Part shown: positions 1 through 8,082 of the stretch, piece by piece
Layout: the number at the start of each line of letters is the position of its first letter
Position numbering within the stretch: the first letter of the stretch is position 1
Assembly (NCBI GenBank): GCA_016181005.1
Contig: JACPAE010000001.1
Coordinates: forward strand, 1 to 64,000
Direction: 5' to 3'
Length of the DNA stretch: 64,000 nt
Source of the DNA: Candidatus Aenigmatarchaeota archaeon
GTDB taxonomy: Archaea; Aenigmatarchaeota; Aenigmatarchaeia; CG10238-14; SCSR01
Notes under the pieces: model-generated
Seen by the model: the letters and a program-made list of their open reading frames with translations, nothing else
The model's database searches: none
What the model was told of the DNA's origin: nothing
Position numbers and translations under genes: made by a program

Positions 1-1
1 G

Positions 2-385
2 GTAGACTCGGCATTGCTTAGGCCGGGAAGGTTCGACAGGCTTGTGTTGGTTCCCGCGCCTGACTACAAGGCAAGAGTTGAGATTCTCAAGGTGCACACA
101 AAAAGAATGCCGCTTACAAAGGACGTCGGCTTGGACGATCTCGCGAAAAAGACTGAAGGATTTTCAGGCGCCGATCTAGAGGCGCTCGCAAGGGAGGCTG
201 CAATGGAGGCGCTGAGGAAGGACAAGAAGGCGAAGGAAGTCAGGATGAAGGATTTTGAATCTGTTGTCAGCAAGATGACGCCAAGCATAACCAAGGACAT
301 CGTAAACTATTATGAGAGGTTTATTGATAGAAGGAAGAAGGTTGAGAGGGAGGGGGCAGACAATCCTCCGAGATACATAGGTTAG
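2..385 (+). CDS. Cdc48-type AAA+ ATPase, C-terminal fragment
   Basis: Partial gene, open at the left edge: the frame reads without a stop from base 2. The visible part begins in the second region of homology of an AAA domain (DSALLRPGRFDRL, with the arginine-finger RPGR), followed by the lid helices with the sensor-2 motif (EGFSGADLEALAREAAMEAL) and a basic tail ending RYIG. This is the end of the second ATPase domain of a Cdc48/p97-like unfoldase, which extracts and unfolds proteins for proteasomal degradation. The Walker motifs lie outside the window, so assignment to Cdc48 rather than another AAA protein rests on the C-terminal sequence only. Confidence 0.88.
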   Translation, partial: VDSALLRPGRFDRLVLVPAPDYKARVEILKVHTKRMPLTKDVGLDDLAKKTEGFSGADLEALAREAAMEALRKDKKAKEVRMKDFESVVSKMTPSITKDIVNYYERFIDRRKKVEREGADNPPRYIG

Positions 386-415
386 GTTTATTATAAGGAA
401 AAACAAAATTTATAT

Positions 416-2905
416 ATGCGGAAAATAAACGCACTGTTTGTTATTTCTGTTTTATTGATGTCCATTCTTAGCTCTCCAGTTTTCTTTTCATCAATAGCAT
501 TGTCGCAGGAAAATACAACTACAGGAAGTTCTGGCACTTCTGCTCCTGCAGAGACTACGGCCACAACTAGCACAACTCCGACCGAGACAACCGCCAGCTC
601 GACCACAGAGACTACCAAGACTGCCTCAACAATAGAACCTATCACAACCGAAACTGTTCCAGTCGGAGAGCCGTCACTTCAACCGCCGACTGTTACGGCA
701 TGCCCTGCTCCTTCCCAGCCTCCTGTGTGCGGGGAGAATCAAGGATTGAAAACTAGATTCGACGACAAGGGGTGCGTTGCTGGTTATGAGTGTGGAGGTA
801 TATCAGAGTCTGTTGGCATGGCATGTCCAGAAATACCGGCTTCAAGAATAACATGCGGTCCGAACGAGCAGTTGAATAAAGTGGTTGACGACAAGGGATG
901 CCTGACAGGGTTCAACTGCATTCCCACAGAAACTTCTGGAACTTCTACATGTCCGCAAACAGTCCAGGAAAAACCATCCTGCCCTGAAGGAAGTGTAACG
1001 CCTGTTTTTGATAAGGGATGCTTGGTTTCGTATGCGTGTGTTCCACAAGGGTGCAGACATGAGACTGATTCATCCGGATTCGCCAGAGTTCAATGCTCGC
1101 AGGAAAGGGTATGCCCAAATGAGGAGCAAGCGAAAATAAAGTCACAGTGCTTTGAAAAAGGCGGTAACCCTATAGCTTTCCACGATTCGAGCGGGTGCCA
1201 ACTTTTTGATTGTAGATTTGATACCAGAGAACTTCATACCAATCCTATAGGCGGCTACCAGAGCTGTCCGTCCGGTGAGGAGGAAAAGAAGCAGATTGAC
1301 CAGTGCAGAAACAGCGGATTGGTGCCCAACATAGCATTTGAGGGCGGCTGCAAGATTGTGAAATGTTCGAAGGAATCTGAACCTGTATGCCGCTATGTCT
1401 CCGAGTCGGACAAGGCTAGAACTGAGAATGAATGCAGTAGTCGCGGGCTTGCAGTTGTAAGAGATGTGGACAGAACCGGTTGCGCATTTTATAGATGCGG
1501 TGGGGGCGTGGAAGAGGGTGCACAGTTTTCTTGCCAGAGAAATGTCCCGTCAGAAGCTTACAAGAGCTGCAACGGCAAAGGAGGGGAGATGATTGTCAAG
1601 AATGATGCTCAAGGATGCATAGTCTTCTCGCAATGCGTTGCACCCGGAGACGAAAATAATATTTATGTTACGCCGGTTGATGAGGTGCCCGAGACTACAA
1701 CACTGCTTAGTCTTGCGTTCAAGCTCGAAAAATTGAAGATTGAGTTGGAGAAGCTTGCTGGCGAATCAGACGAGATTGCAAAGTACTATGCCTCTACAGA
1801 ATCCCTGGACGAGGAGAGATACACGCGCGTTTCCGGAATGTTCACGTCGGCGGCAGAAAAGGTTGACGAGATAAAGGGGAAGCTGAGGGACAATGCGGAA
1901 AGTATATCAAAGGACGATTTGGCCGAGATAAAGCATGACATAAAGTACATCAAGGAAGTTGTCTTGAAGGATATTTTGTATATGATGCTGAGCGACAGTG
2001 ATGATGTTAGGGAGACTTTGGAGTCGAGCAGAAAAATTTCCGGTATAACTTTGTCTGCTACTGAGCTTGAGAGCAATGTCAAAAGATGCGGCACAGACGG
2101 CTCGTGCTTTGACAGGGCGATAAGGTCGTGCAAACCTGTGTCGTTCCAGCCGGAAGGGAGGAACGGGCCGAGTATAACAATTAAAGGGCTGGAAGATGGC
2201 AAATGTGTATTGCACTTTATAATGCAGTCTGATAACATGGTGCCTCCAGGCTACACTAAAGAAAACTTCTATATGGATTGCAAGATTCAAAATTATGCAC
2301 TGGGTGTTAAGGGACCCGAGGATATAATACCGAATTGTGAAGGGCCGATGTCAAGCTTTGCAAAGAGGCTTGGCGGCGCCTCTGAATTGAGCGGGAGTGG
2401 TGACGCATTCCAGAAAATCCTTGAAACAGAGGGCGGACCAGGTGGGTGTAAGACAGAAAAGGAATGCGCTAATTTCTGCATCGATTATTATGATAAATGT
2501 AAGGATTGGGTTAAAGACCATCCTGCTGTAGGGACTATACCTTCTATGGCGGAATTAAGGCAGATTGCGTCAGGGGAATTTGAGGAACGTGGGCGCAGTG
2601 CATCACAATTTTCAGGGCCGGGCGGATGCAAGGGACCAGAGGAATGCGACAAATTCTGCAGGAGCAACCCTGACGAATGCCTAAAGTGGTGCGACGAAAA
2701 TCCTGATTCGTGTCCAAAGCAACCACTGTCGGTGCCTAGACAGATCTCGATAGAGCAAACGACCTCTCAGCCGCCGAAAAGCGTACAGGCATGCGTAGGT
2801 TGCTTGAACAATGGAATTTGCGACATAGGAGAATGCAGCGAGTGCGTCGACTGCCTGAGGGGCGAGCGAAGTATAACAGGGGAAATTGTAAGGTGGGGAG
2901 CGTGA
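416..2905 (+). CDS. Large secreted Cys-rich repeat protein
   Basis: 829 residues, function not recognised. The N-terminus is a signal peptide (basic MRKIN, then a hydrophobic run to about residue 29), followed by a Thr/Ser-rich stretch likely to be glycosylated (about 31-90). Residues 100-430 hold about seven diverged repeats, each roughly 35-45 residues with conserved Cys and a core resembling DDKGCVAGYEC. A helical, probably coiled-coil section follows (about 435-560). Near 670-760 two GGPGGC..ECxxFC units recur, and the protein ends with a compact motif CVGCLNNGICDIGECSECVDC-like cluster. The start lies just after a TATA-like ATTTATATA, implying a leaderless or very short leader. Probably an extracellular disulfide-stabilised surface protein. 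Confidence 0.8.
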   Translation: MRKINALFVISVLLMSILSSPVFFSSIALSQENTTTGSSGTSAPAETTATTSTTPTETTASSTTETTKTASTIEPITTETVPVGEPSLQPPTVTACPAPSQPPVCGENQGLKTRFDDKGCVAGYECGGISESVGMACPEIPASRITCGPNEQLNKVVDDKGCLTGFNCIPTETSGTSTCPQTVQEKPSCPEGSVTPVFDKGCLVSYACVPQGCRHETDSSGFARVQCSQERVCPNEEQAKIKSQCFEKGGNPIAFHDSSGCQLFDCRFDTRELHTNPIGGYQSCPSGEEEKKQIDQCRNSGLVPNIAFEGGCKIVKCSKESEPVCRYVSESDKARTENECSSRGLAVVRDVDRTGCAFYRCGGGVEEGAQFSCQRNVPSEAYKSCNGKGGEMIVKNDAQGCIVFSQCVAPGDENNIYVTPVDEVPETTTLLSLAFKLEKLKIELEKLAGESDEIAKYYASTESLDEERYTRVSGMFTSAAEKVDEIKGKLRDNAESISKDDLAEIKHDIKYIKEVVLKDILYMMLSDSDDVRETLESSRKISGITLSATELESNVKRCGTDGSCFDRAIRSCKPVSFQPEGRNGPSITIKGLEDGKCVLHFIMQSDNMVPPGYTKENFYMDCKIQNYALGVKGPEDIIPNCEGPMSSFAKRLGGASELSGSGDAFQKILETEGGPGGCKTEKECANFCIDYYDKCKDWVKDHPAVGTIPSMAELRQIASGEFEERGRSASQFSGPGGCKGPEECDKFCRSNPDECLKWCDENPDSCPKQPLSVPRQISIEQTTSQPPKSVQACVGCLNNGICDIGECSECVDCLRGERSITGEIVRWGA

Positions 2906-2909
2906 GTGA

Positions 2910-3113
2910 ATGAATAAAAACTTGATAATAGTCGGGCTTGTGGTTGTAATTGCTGCTCTAGTCGTGTTCATGATTGCCAATGGCATAATCACGCTGCCGG
3001 GCGGCTCGAAGTACAAGACAGGTGAAGAGGTCACGAACGCGACTGTTGGCATCGGAAGCGGCGTGGAAAATGTAGGTTCGACTTTGGAAGAGATAGACAG
3101 AAGCTTGGGTTAG
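2910..3113 (+). CDS. Small single-span membrane protein
   Basis: 67 residues. One hydrophobic segment near the N-terminus (NLIIVGLVVVIAALVVFMIA) is followed by a short polar tail. It begins 4 bases after the Cys-rich protein stops, so the two are probably co-transcribed; it may anchor or accompany that secreted protein. No family recognised. Confidence 0.6.
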   Translation: MNKNLIIVGLVVVIAALVVFMIANGIITLPGGSKYKTGEEVTNATVGIGSGVENVGSTLEEIDRSLG

Positions 3114-3448
3114 CCAAGGACTTTGCCCGCTTTGTTGTACTCTCTTCTAATCCATCTGAACGTTATATTCCTTCCTTCGCACAGTTCCCAAACCTTTTGT
3201 GCAAGGTCCCTGAGCCTGTCTTCTTTGATTGCGTATTTTTTATTTAGCTGGTTCACTATCAATTCGCTGTCGGAATAAATTTTTATTTCTTTGTCTTTGT
3301 TGTCTGTCAAAGCTTCTATGACTGCAAGGTACTCTGCTTCATTGTTTGTAATCCCGACCTTTTTTTGTATCTTAACCTTTCCCGTCTGCTCGACCACGTA
3401 GGCATACCTCCCAGTTTTTCCGGAACCGTCAGTGAATATCTCAATCAT
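3110..3448 (-). CDS. RNase HI-like protein, final acidic residue missing
   Basis: Reads MIEIFTDGSGKTG, the first strand and catalytic Asp of RNase HI, then NNEAEYLA (Glu) and IYSDSELIVNQL (Asp), typical of short archaeal/bacterial RNase H proteins that cut RNA in RNA-DNA hybrids. The start at 3448 is chosen because the fold begins exactly there; a longer reading would overlap the upstream SDR gene. The last catalytic position, normally NKxAD near the C-terminus, reads NKAGKVLG: codon GGC instead of an Asp codon GAC. Activity is therefore uncertain. It lies 7 bases downstream of the SDR gene on the same strand and overlaps the convergent small membrane gene by 4 bases. Confidence 0.85.
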   Translation of the reverse strand: MIEIFTDGSGKTGRYAYVVEQTGKVKIQKKVGITNNEAEYLAVIEALTDNKDKEIKIYSDSELIVNQLNKKYAIKEDRLRDLAQKVWELCEGRNITFRWIRREYNKAGKVLG

Positions 3449-3455
3449 ACAATCA

Positions 3456-4163
3456 CTAGAAAAACACGTCAAAGCATCTTCCAGATTTTTCGTCTCCAGA
3501 ACAAACTTCAACAATCTTGCTTGCAATCTTTTCAGGCCGTATCATAAGACGCTTCGCGAACTTGTATTGGGTCTTTCCTATGAACTCTTCCTGCATTCTT
3601 GTTGTGACTGCGCCTGGACAAACGGAAAAAACCTTTATCCCATATTTCCCGACTTCGCCGGCCAGCGAACTTGTCAGTGCCAGCACGCCGAACTTTGTCG
3701 CGCAATAGGCTGCATGGTTTGAAATTGCATGGTGACCCAAGCCTGAACTTATGTTTACAATTATTCCTGATTTTTGCTTTACCATATGCCGAAGAACCTC
3801 CTTGCTGCAGAGGAATATTCCCTTTAGGTTTGTATCGACAGTATCATCCCAGTCTTCTTCTTTCATCTCCATCGTCGGCCCCTTGTGCATGACGCCGGCA
3901 TTGTTAACCAGGATGTCTACTCTCCCGAATTCCTTTATCGCCTTGTCCACAAGTTTTTTCACATCTTTCGGAGAGGACACGTCAGCCTTAATCCCAATAA
4001 TTCTTCCCAATGAGTTTAATTCCTTGACTGCAGAGTCAACCTCGCGCTGCGTCCTAGAATTTATCACGGCATTGCATCCTTTTTCGAGAAATAATTTAGC
4101 AGTAGCCTTTCCGATTCCCCGCGCGCCGCCAGTAACTATTGCGACCTTGTTCTGCAAATCCAT
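3456..4163 (-). CDS. Short-chain dehydrogenase/reductase (SDR)
   Basis: 235 residues with the classical SDR layout: NAD(P)-binding TGGARGIG at about residues 11-18, NNAG at about 85-88, catalytic Ser in NISSG and the YCATK (YxxxK) motif at about 152-156, then CPGAVTTRM. It is an NAD(P)H-dependent oxidoreductase; FabG-like 3-oxoacyl reductases are the closest textbook pattern, but substrate cannot be told from sequence. The C-terminus is slightly unusual (GRCFDVFF), lacking the common GxxxxVDGG ending. Same operon as the RNase H-like gene. Confidence 0.9.
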   Translation of the reverse strand: MDLQNKVAIVTGGARGIGKATAKLFLEKGCNAVINSRTQREVDSAVKELNSLGRIIGIKADVSSPKDVKKLVDKAIKEFGRVDILVNNAGVMHKGPTMEMKEEDWDDTVDTNLKGIFLCSKEVLRHMVKQKSGIIVNISSGLGHHAISNHAAYCATKFGVLALTSSLAGEVGKYGIKVFSVCPGAVTTRMQEEFIGKTQYKFAKRLMIRPEKIASKIVEVCSGDEKSGRCFDVFF

Positions 4164-4260
4164 CTAACAACCATTGGCGTTCTTCGAATAAATCATTTTC
4201 ATATAGGTAAGGTATATTAAGAAGGAAATTCAAAATATTGTAAATGAGGCTGAAAGGTCA

Positions 4261-5094
4261 ATGACGCGAGTTATCGGCGTTATTTCTGGCAAGGGGGGCG
4301 TGGGCAAGTCGACTGTTGCAATGAACCTTGCGCTCGCGCTGAAAAGGTTCGGCAAGAGTGTTGTCCTGATGGACTGCAATCTCTCGACTCCGCATTTGAG
4401 CTATTATCTCGGAACGTCGGACTATAACTGGACTGTGAATGATGTCTTGAATGAAAGGAAGGAGCTTAATTCGGCGCTCTACAATTACAACGGGATAAAA
4501 TACCTGCCGGCTTCGGTCAAGTTCGACGACCTTCTGGGAGTTCAGATGTCAAGGTTCAAAAAAGTTCTCTTAAAGGTGGACAAGAAGACTGATTTCGTAA
4601 TTTTGGACGCCGCGCCTGGATTGGGCAAGGAGGCTCTTTCGATAATGGACGCGTGCAGTGAGATTCTTTTTGTAACCGCGCCTTTTGTGCCCATGCTGGG
4701 CGATGTTATAAGATGCAAGGAAGTTCTTGGGGAGCTGGGGGAGAAGAAGATGGGAATAGTTCTCAACATGGTCACTCACAACAATTACGAGCTGAAGAAG
4801 GAAGTGGTGGAAAAGTTGGTTGAGCTGCCTGTGATGGCTGAGATTCCGCACGACAAGGAAGTGTTGCACAGCCTGGTCATGCGAACGCCTGTCATCGACT
4901 ACAAGCCCAGCAGTCTGGCGAGCATAAACTTTATGAGGTTGGCGTCGCTGATGACAGAGCAGGACTATGATGTGCCGTTGAAGGTGAAGCTGCACAAGCT
5001 TGCGACGAACATCAGGAACATGCTGACGCCGAGCAGCATATCTATGCCTACAAAAGTCGAGGACGTGAAGAAGGAATTGCTGAGCAACTTTTAA
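4261..5094 (+). CDS. MinD/ParA-type P-loop ATPase
   Basis: 277 residues. Deviant Walker A motif SGKGGVGKSTVAMN at residues 8-21, MDCN after strand 2 and FVILDAAPGLG as Walker B-like segment. This is the MinD/Mrp/ParA fold of ATPases that position or partition cargo on membranes or DNA, common in several paralogues in archaea. Sequence in the middle (VLNMVTHNN, MAEIPHDKEVLHSL) follows MinD. The C-terminus lacks an obvious amphipathic membrane-targeting helix. It is followed after 22 bases by a membrane protein gene, perhaps its partner; specific role not known. Confidence 0.9.
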   Translation: MTRVIGVISGKGGVGKSTVAMNLALALKRFGKSVVLMDCNLSTPHLSYYLGTSDYNWTVNDVLNERKELNSALYNYNGIKYLPASVKFDDLLGVQMSRFKKVLLKVDKKTDFVILDAAPGLGKEALSIMDACSEILFVTAPFVPMLGDVIRCKEVLGELGEKKMGIVLNMVTHNNYELKKEVVEKLVELPVMAEIPHDKEVLHSLVMRTPVIDYKPSSLASINFMRLASLMTEQDYDVPLKVKLHKLATNIRNMLTPSSISMPTKVEDVKKELLSNF

Positions 5095-5116
5095 TATCAG
5101 GGGGACAATTTAATTT

Positions 5117-5890
5117 ATGGGCTTTTGGAGAGGTTTGGGAAAGTTTTTTGGCGGGCTTGTTTTCACGTTGGCTCTTGTTGGCGCGATACTTGCGATGGAG
5201 CTTGTGAGCTTCTCAAGCTACGAAAACGTGAAGACCGTCATCGGAGCCGTACTCGACCAGCAGTTCAGTTCTCTGACTTCGGACCAACTGCAGCAACTGC
5301 ATACAAATCTTGCATTTCAATGCTTGACCAGGGCGACTATCAGCTTGCCTCTCTATGAGGGACTGGATGCAATTACGTTGAGCTGCAACGATGTCAGCAG
5401 TTCGAATAATGAACAGTTGAAGACTCTGATTTCGAACGCTGTTGTAGATTCTGTTTACTACAAAAAGTTCAGCTGCAGCTACATTGACTGCGTCACCAGC
5501 GGCAACCAGCAGGACATCCTTATAGCATTCGCGGACGAAGGCAACCAGTTTTACAAAAGCGCGCAGACATGGCTGTGGATTGTTGCTGCGATCGGGCTGG
5601 CGATAATGCTTGCATCGATAGAGACGTGGACTGGAAGGCTCAAGTCGACTGGCTTTACCCTTGCAATGACGGGATTGCCGTTCCTGTTTGTTAGCCAGAT
5701 AAAATCCTTGCTGCCACCGATACCTGCCCAAGTCCAAGGAACAATTGTGCCCATAATTGACAACTTGATATCGTCTCTTTCCAGCAGGTTCATCATCGTG
5801 CTCGTAGTTGGAGTTGCGCTTTTGGCAGCAGGATTCGGCTTGGAGTTCTATCTTAGGAAATCTGGGAAGTTGAAGACGAAAAAGAAATAG
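5117..5890 (+). CDS. Four-span membrane protein of unknown function
   Basis: 257 residues. One hydrophobic segment near the N-terminus (about 9-32), a roughly 120-residue extracytoplasmic domain with four Cys (CLTRA, LSCND, FSCSYIDC), then three further segments (about 152-172, 180-200, 222-246) and a basic tail KSGKLKTKKK. Spacing to the MinD-like gene upstream (22 bases) suggests one transcript. I do not recognise the family. Confidence 0.65.
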   Translation: MGFWRGLGKFFGGLVFTLALVGAILAMELVSFSSYENVKTVIGAVLDQQFSSLTSDQLQQLHTNLAFQCLTRATISLPLYEGLDAITLSCNDVSSSNNEQLKTLISNAVVDSVYYKKFSCSYIDCVTSGNQQDILIAFADEGNQFYKSAQTWLWIVAAIGLAIMLASIETWTGRLKSTGFTLAMTGLPFLFVSQIKSLLPPIPAQVQGTIVPIIDNLISSLSSRFIIVLVVGVALLAAGFGLEFYLRKSGKLKTKKK

Positions 5891-5891
5891 C

Positions 5892-6044
5892 TCATCCTAT
5901 GTAGCGGATGTCCTTCGAGTTCTTCTTGTGGATTCTTATATACTGCTCCAATTGCCTCTCGGCAAACTTCTCCAGCCTCTTCAGCCTGCGGATCCTTTCG
6001 ATGTTGGGATTCGGTTTTTTGCCTCTGTGGGAAGGAGTATTCAT
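5892..6044 (-). CDS. Small basic protein, 50 residues
   Basis: Unbroken 50-codon frame MNTPSHRGKKPNPNIERIRR... ending DIRYIG, strongly basic and mainly helical, with a TATA-like TTATTTATAC- and T-rich region between it and the divergent CBS gene. It is convergent with and almost abuts the membrane protein gene. The regular charge pattern and the lack of any competing frame favour a real gene. Function unknown; a nucleic-acid or ribosome-associated role would fit the charge. Confidence 0.5.
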   Translation of the reverse strand: MNTPSHRGKKPNPNIERIRRLKRLEKFAERQLEQYIRIHKKNSKDIRYIG

Positions 6045-6082
6045 AACTATTATTTATACGTTAAAATTAAAATATTTGTTGT

Positions 6083-6508
6083 ATGCTGGTAAATGACGTG
6101 ATGAACAGGAAAGTTGTTGTTGTAAAGAAGGATGCGACTGTCAAGGAGGCTTCTCAGGTGATGGCAAGGCTGGGGATCGGAAGCTTGGTTGTCGTCGAGG
6201 ATGAGAAAATTGTCGGCATGCTCACCAACCACCACATTGTCAAGTCTGTTGCAGAGGACAAGCCTGCTGAAGGCACGTTGGTGGAGGATTTGATGTCGGA
6301 GAGGGTTGTCACTATAGAACCGGGCAAGGAATTGAACGATGCTGTTGAGACTATGGTGGAGAACAAGGTGAGGGAGATTCCTGTGGTTGAAGAGGGGAAG
6401 ATAAAGGGGATTCTTTCTGTCACTGACATTGCGGTTGTCGAGCCGAAGCTTATTGCAAGCATTGCGAACCTGCTTCAGATGCAACTGCCTGGATACAAGG
6501 CAGGGTAG
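6083..6508 (+). CDS. Tandem CBS-domain protein
   Basis: 141 residues forming two CBS motifs (Bateman module), about residues 1-58 (VNDVMNRKVVVVKKDATV...GIGSLVVVEDEKIVGMLT) and 66-128 (VEDLMSERVVTIEPGKEL...REIPVVEEGKIKGILS). Such pairs bind adenosyl ligands such as AMP, ATP or SAM and act as sensors. Standalone CBS pairs are common in archaea and their partners are usually unknown. The stop codon TAG is followed in the same frame by a conserved-looking zinc-knuckle stretch (next feature). Confidence 0.9.
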   Translation: MLVNDVMNRKVVVVKKDATVKEASQVMARLGIGSLVVVEDEKIVGMLTNHHIVKSVAEDKPAEGTLVEDLMSERVVTIEPGKELNDAVETMVENKVREIPVVEEGKIKGILSVTDIAVVEPKLIASIANLLQMQLPGYKAG

Positions 6509-6646
6509 ATTCTTATCAAGGCTAAAGTTCTGTGCAAGGCACACGGACGCCGTTCTATGGACGAGATAATGATAAAGGGCGGGAGTCCTGTTTGCAACAA
6601 GTGCTTTTCACTGCTCGAGTTTGCTGATGTAAAGCCGAGAGGCTAG
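6509..6646 (+). CDS. Small zinc-knuckle protein, probable AUU start
   Basis: Immediately after the CBS stop codon, in the same frame, 45 codons read (M)LIKAKVLCKAHGRRS...GGSPVCNKCFSLLEF and end with TAG. CxxH and CxxC pairs about 25 residues apart look like a zinc site. There is no ATG, GTG or TTG before the first Cys; the only candidates are ATT at 6509, directly behind TAG, or readthrough of TAG giving a CBS-zinc-ribbon fusion. A purine-rich AAGGCAGGG lies just upstream. Starting at the internal ATG (6557) would remove the first metal pair. Product and start are both inferences. Confidence 0.45.
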   Translation: MLIKAKVLCKAHGRRSMDEIMIKGGSPVCNKCFSLLEFADVKPRG

Positions 6647-6728
6647 TTCTGTTTTAAATACTTGGTCAATTGGATGATGGATAAATGGAGACTATACCAA
6701 TAAGTATACTCGACACTAATCTTCTATT

Positions 6729-7007
6729 ATGGTTAGTCCAGATTTATTTGAACTCATAGGAATTGACACCATAGCTGGCGATTTGAAACGGTTTAGATCA
6801 AGTGCAGAGTATTTCGAGAGAAATTATCAGCAACTAAGGGAGCAGTATCCTGATATGTGGTTGGCGGTACAAGAGAGGGAGGTAGTTGCTTATCACAAGA
6901 CTTACAATGGACTGCTTCAACAGTTGGATATGGATGTTAGGAAAAGTGTTTATGTAAATAGGACTTATACAGGAAAACAACCAACTATTATTTTGAGTGC
7001 GGCCTAA
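6729..7007 (+). CDS. DUF5678-like small protein
   Basis: 92 residues. The second half (REQYPDMWLAVQEREVVAYH...KSVYVNRTYTGKQPTIIL) resembles the DUF5678 pattern, a short beta-rich domain often found next to small toxin-like or protease genes in archaea. Overlapping its start in another frame, 6684-6758 encodes METIPISILDTNLLLW, which looks like the beginning of a PIN-domain toxin that stops after 24 residues; this may be a remnant of a partner. The stretch is A+T-richer than upstream genes. Confidence 0.5.
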   Translation: MVSPDLFELIGIDTIAGDLKRFRSSAEYFERNYQQLREQYPDMWLAVQEREVVAYHKTYNGLLQQLDMDVRKSVYVNRTYTGKQPTIILSAA

Positions 7008-7078
7008 GGTTTGTAACTAAACTCTTGGATTAAATTTAAATAGAAGAAGTTATATCAGATATAAGATGGAGTGATAAA

Positions 7079-7279
7079 ATGATAACGTATGCAAACAGAA
7101 GATTAGAACATTTGAGAAGAGGTATAGAGAGTGCGGCAAGATATCTCTATAGTGCATTAGGACCAGATATAAGAATTGATGAACAAAATAAGATTGTTGA
7201 ACTAGAAGAAAAATGGTTTTTTGCTAACTTGACAGATACGTGGTTTTCGTTGAGAGGATATAAAATAAGAAGGAACTAA
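7079..7279 (+). CDS. Small hypothetical protein
   Basis: 66 residues, charged and helical in the first half (ANRRLEHLRRGIESAARYL), no recognisable family. A very good ribosome-binding sequence (GGAGTGAT) lies 5 bases before the ATG, and a TATA-like TTAAATTTAAATAG is about 45 bases upstream, so it is probably expressed by itself. Confidence 0.5.
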   Translation: MITYANRRLEHLRRGIESAARYLYSALGPDIRIDEQNKIVELEEKWFFANLTDTWFSLRGYKIRRN

Positions 7280-7317
7280 ACTTAATCTGAGTCTATTTTA
7301 TTAAAAGATTATTTTTG

Positions 7318-8082
7318 TTAGGCTAATTGTTTAAGATGTTGTTGTAATTCAGGATCTTGATACTTTTCTGTATCTCTAACATAATCAACAATTGTATCAT
7401 ACTCTGTTTGTGAAAGTTTCTCTCTTAACCAATCTAAACCTTTTGATATGAATGGCACTAGAGAATAAAGATTAAATCCTAAATCTCTTGCTCTTTCTAC
7501 CCCACCTTGTTCACGATCAAGAAGAACAGCTACATCTTGTAAAGTAATTCCAGTTACACCTCTTCTTTGTGTTTCTTGATTAATTTGCCTTATCGCTAAT
7601 AGCTTACTATCAAATCCTGTCACTAAATCATCAACAACCGCTAATCTGTCGCCAGTATAAAATTCACCTTCAACCAATGCATGTTGACCATGTGCTTCGA
7701 TATAAGATTGTAAATCTTCTGGTGTTCTTACCTCTTCAGGTAATTTTCTTGTGTATAATGCAGGAATTTCATGTAACAACGCAACTGCATCTGCAATTGG
7801 TATACCAGCCATCGCTATTCCGACAACTCTATCATTTCCATTTGATTTATACCCAAGTTCTTTTAATAACATTCCCATTGCATTTCCAACTAAACTATAT
7901 AATTCTGGGGAACTTGGTAAAAGTCGTAGATTTATGTAATAAGGACTCCACAGTCCACCCCTTAAAATCCATCCTTCTGGTCGAGCTCTGTACCAAGTAA
8001 GAATCATTCCTTCATCATACAGACCTTCTATAATTCGTTTTCCTAATTGTTCTCTTTCTTGCAATGAAACCATAAAGTTCAT
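7318..8082 (-). CDS. pyrE: Orotate phosphoribosyltransferase-like protein
   Basis: 254 residues. The type I phosphoribosyltransferase fold is evident from VVGIAMAGIPIADAVALL (substrate side) and the PRPP-binding motif LAVVDDLVTGFDSKL at about residues 145-160. OPRTase joins orotate to PRPP giving OMP in UMP synthesis. Its start overlaps the pyrF-like gene by 4 bases (ATGA), so the last two pyrimidine steps are coupled. It is longer at the C-terminus than typical PyrE and more A+T-rich than neighbouring operons. Identification of the exact base specificity rests on the pyrF neighbour. Confidence 0.82.
   Translation of the reverse strand: MNFMVSLQEREQLGKRIIEGLYDEGMILTWYRARPEGWILRGGLWSPYYINLRLLPSSPELYSLVGNAMGMLLKELGYKSNGNDRVVGIAMAGIPIADAVALLHEIPALYTRKLPEEVRTPEDLQSYIEAHGQHALVEGEFYTGDRLAVVDDLVTGFDSKLLAIRQINQETQRRGVTGITLQDVAVLLDREQGGVERARDLGFNLYSLVPFISKGLDWLREKLSQTEYDTIVDYVRDTEKYQDPELQQHLKQLA

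Noticed and set aside
6506-6508. TAG as pyrrolysine codon
   Set aside because: Nothing in the window suggests the pyl genes and the family context does not call for pyrrolysine; AUU restart or plain mutation is simpler.
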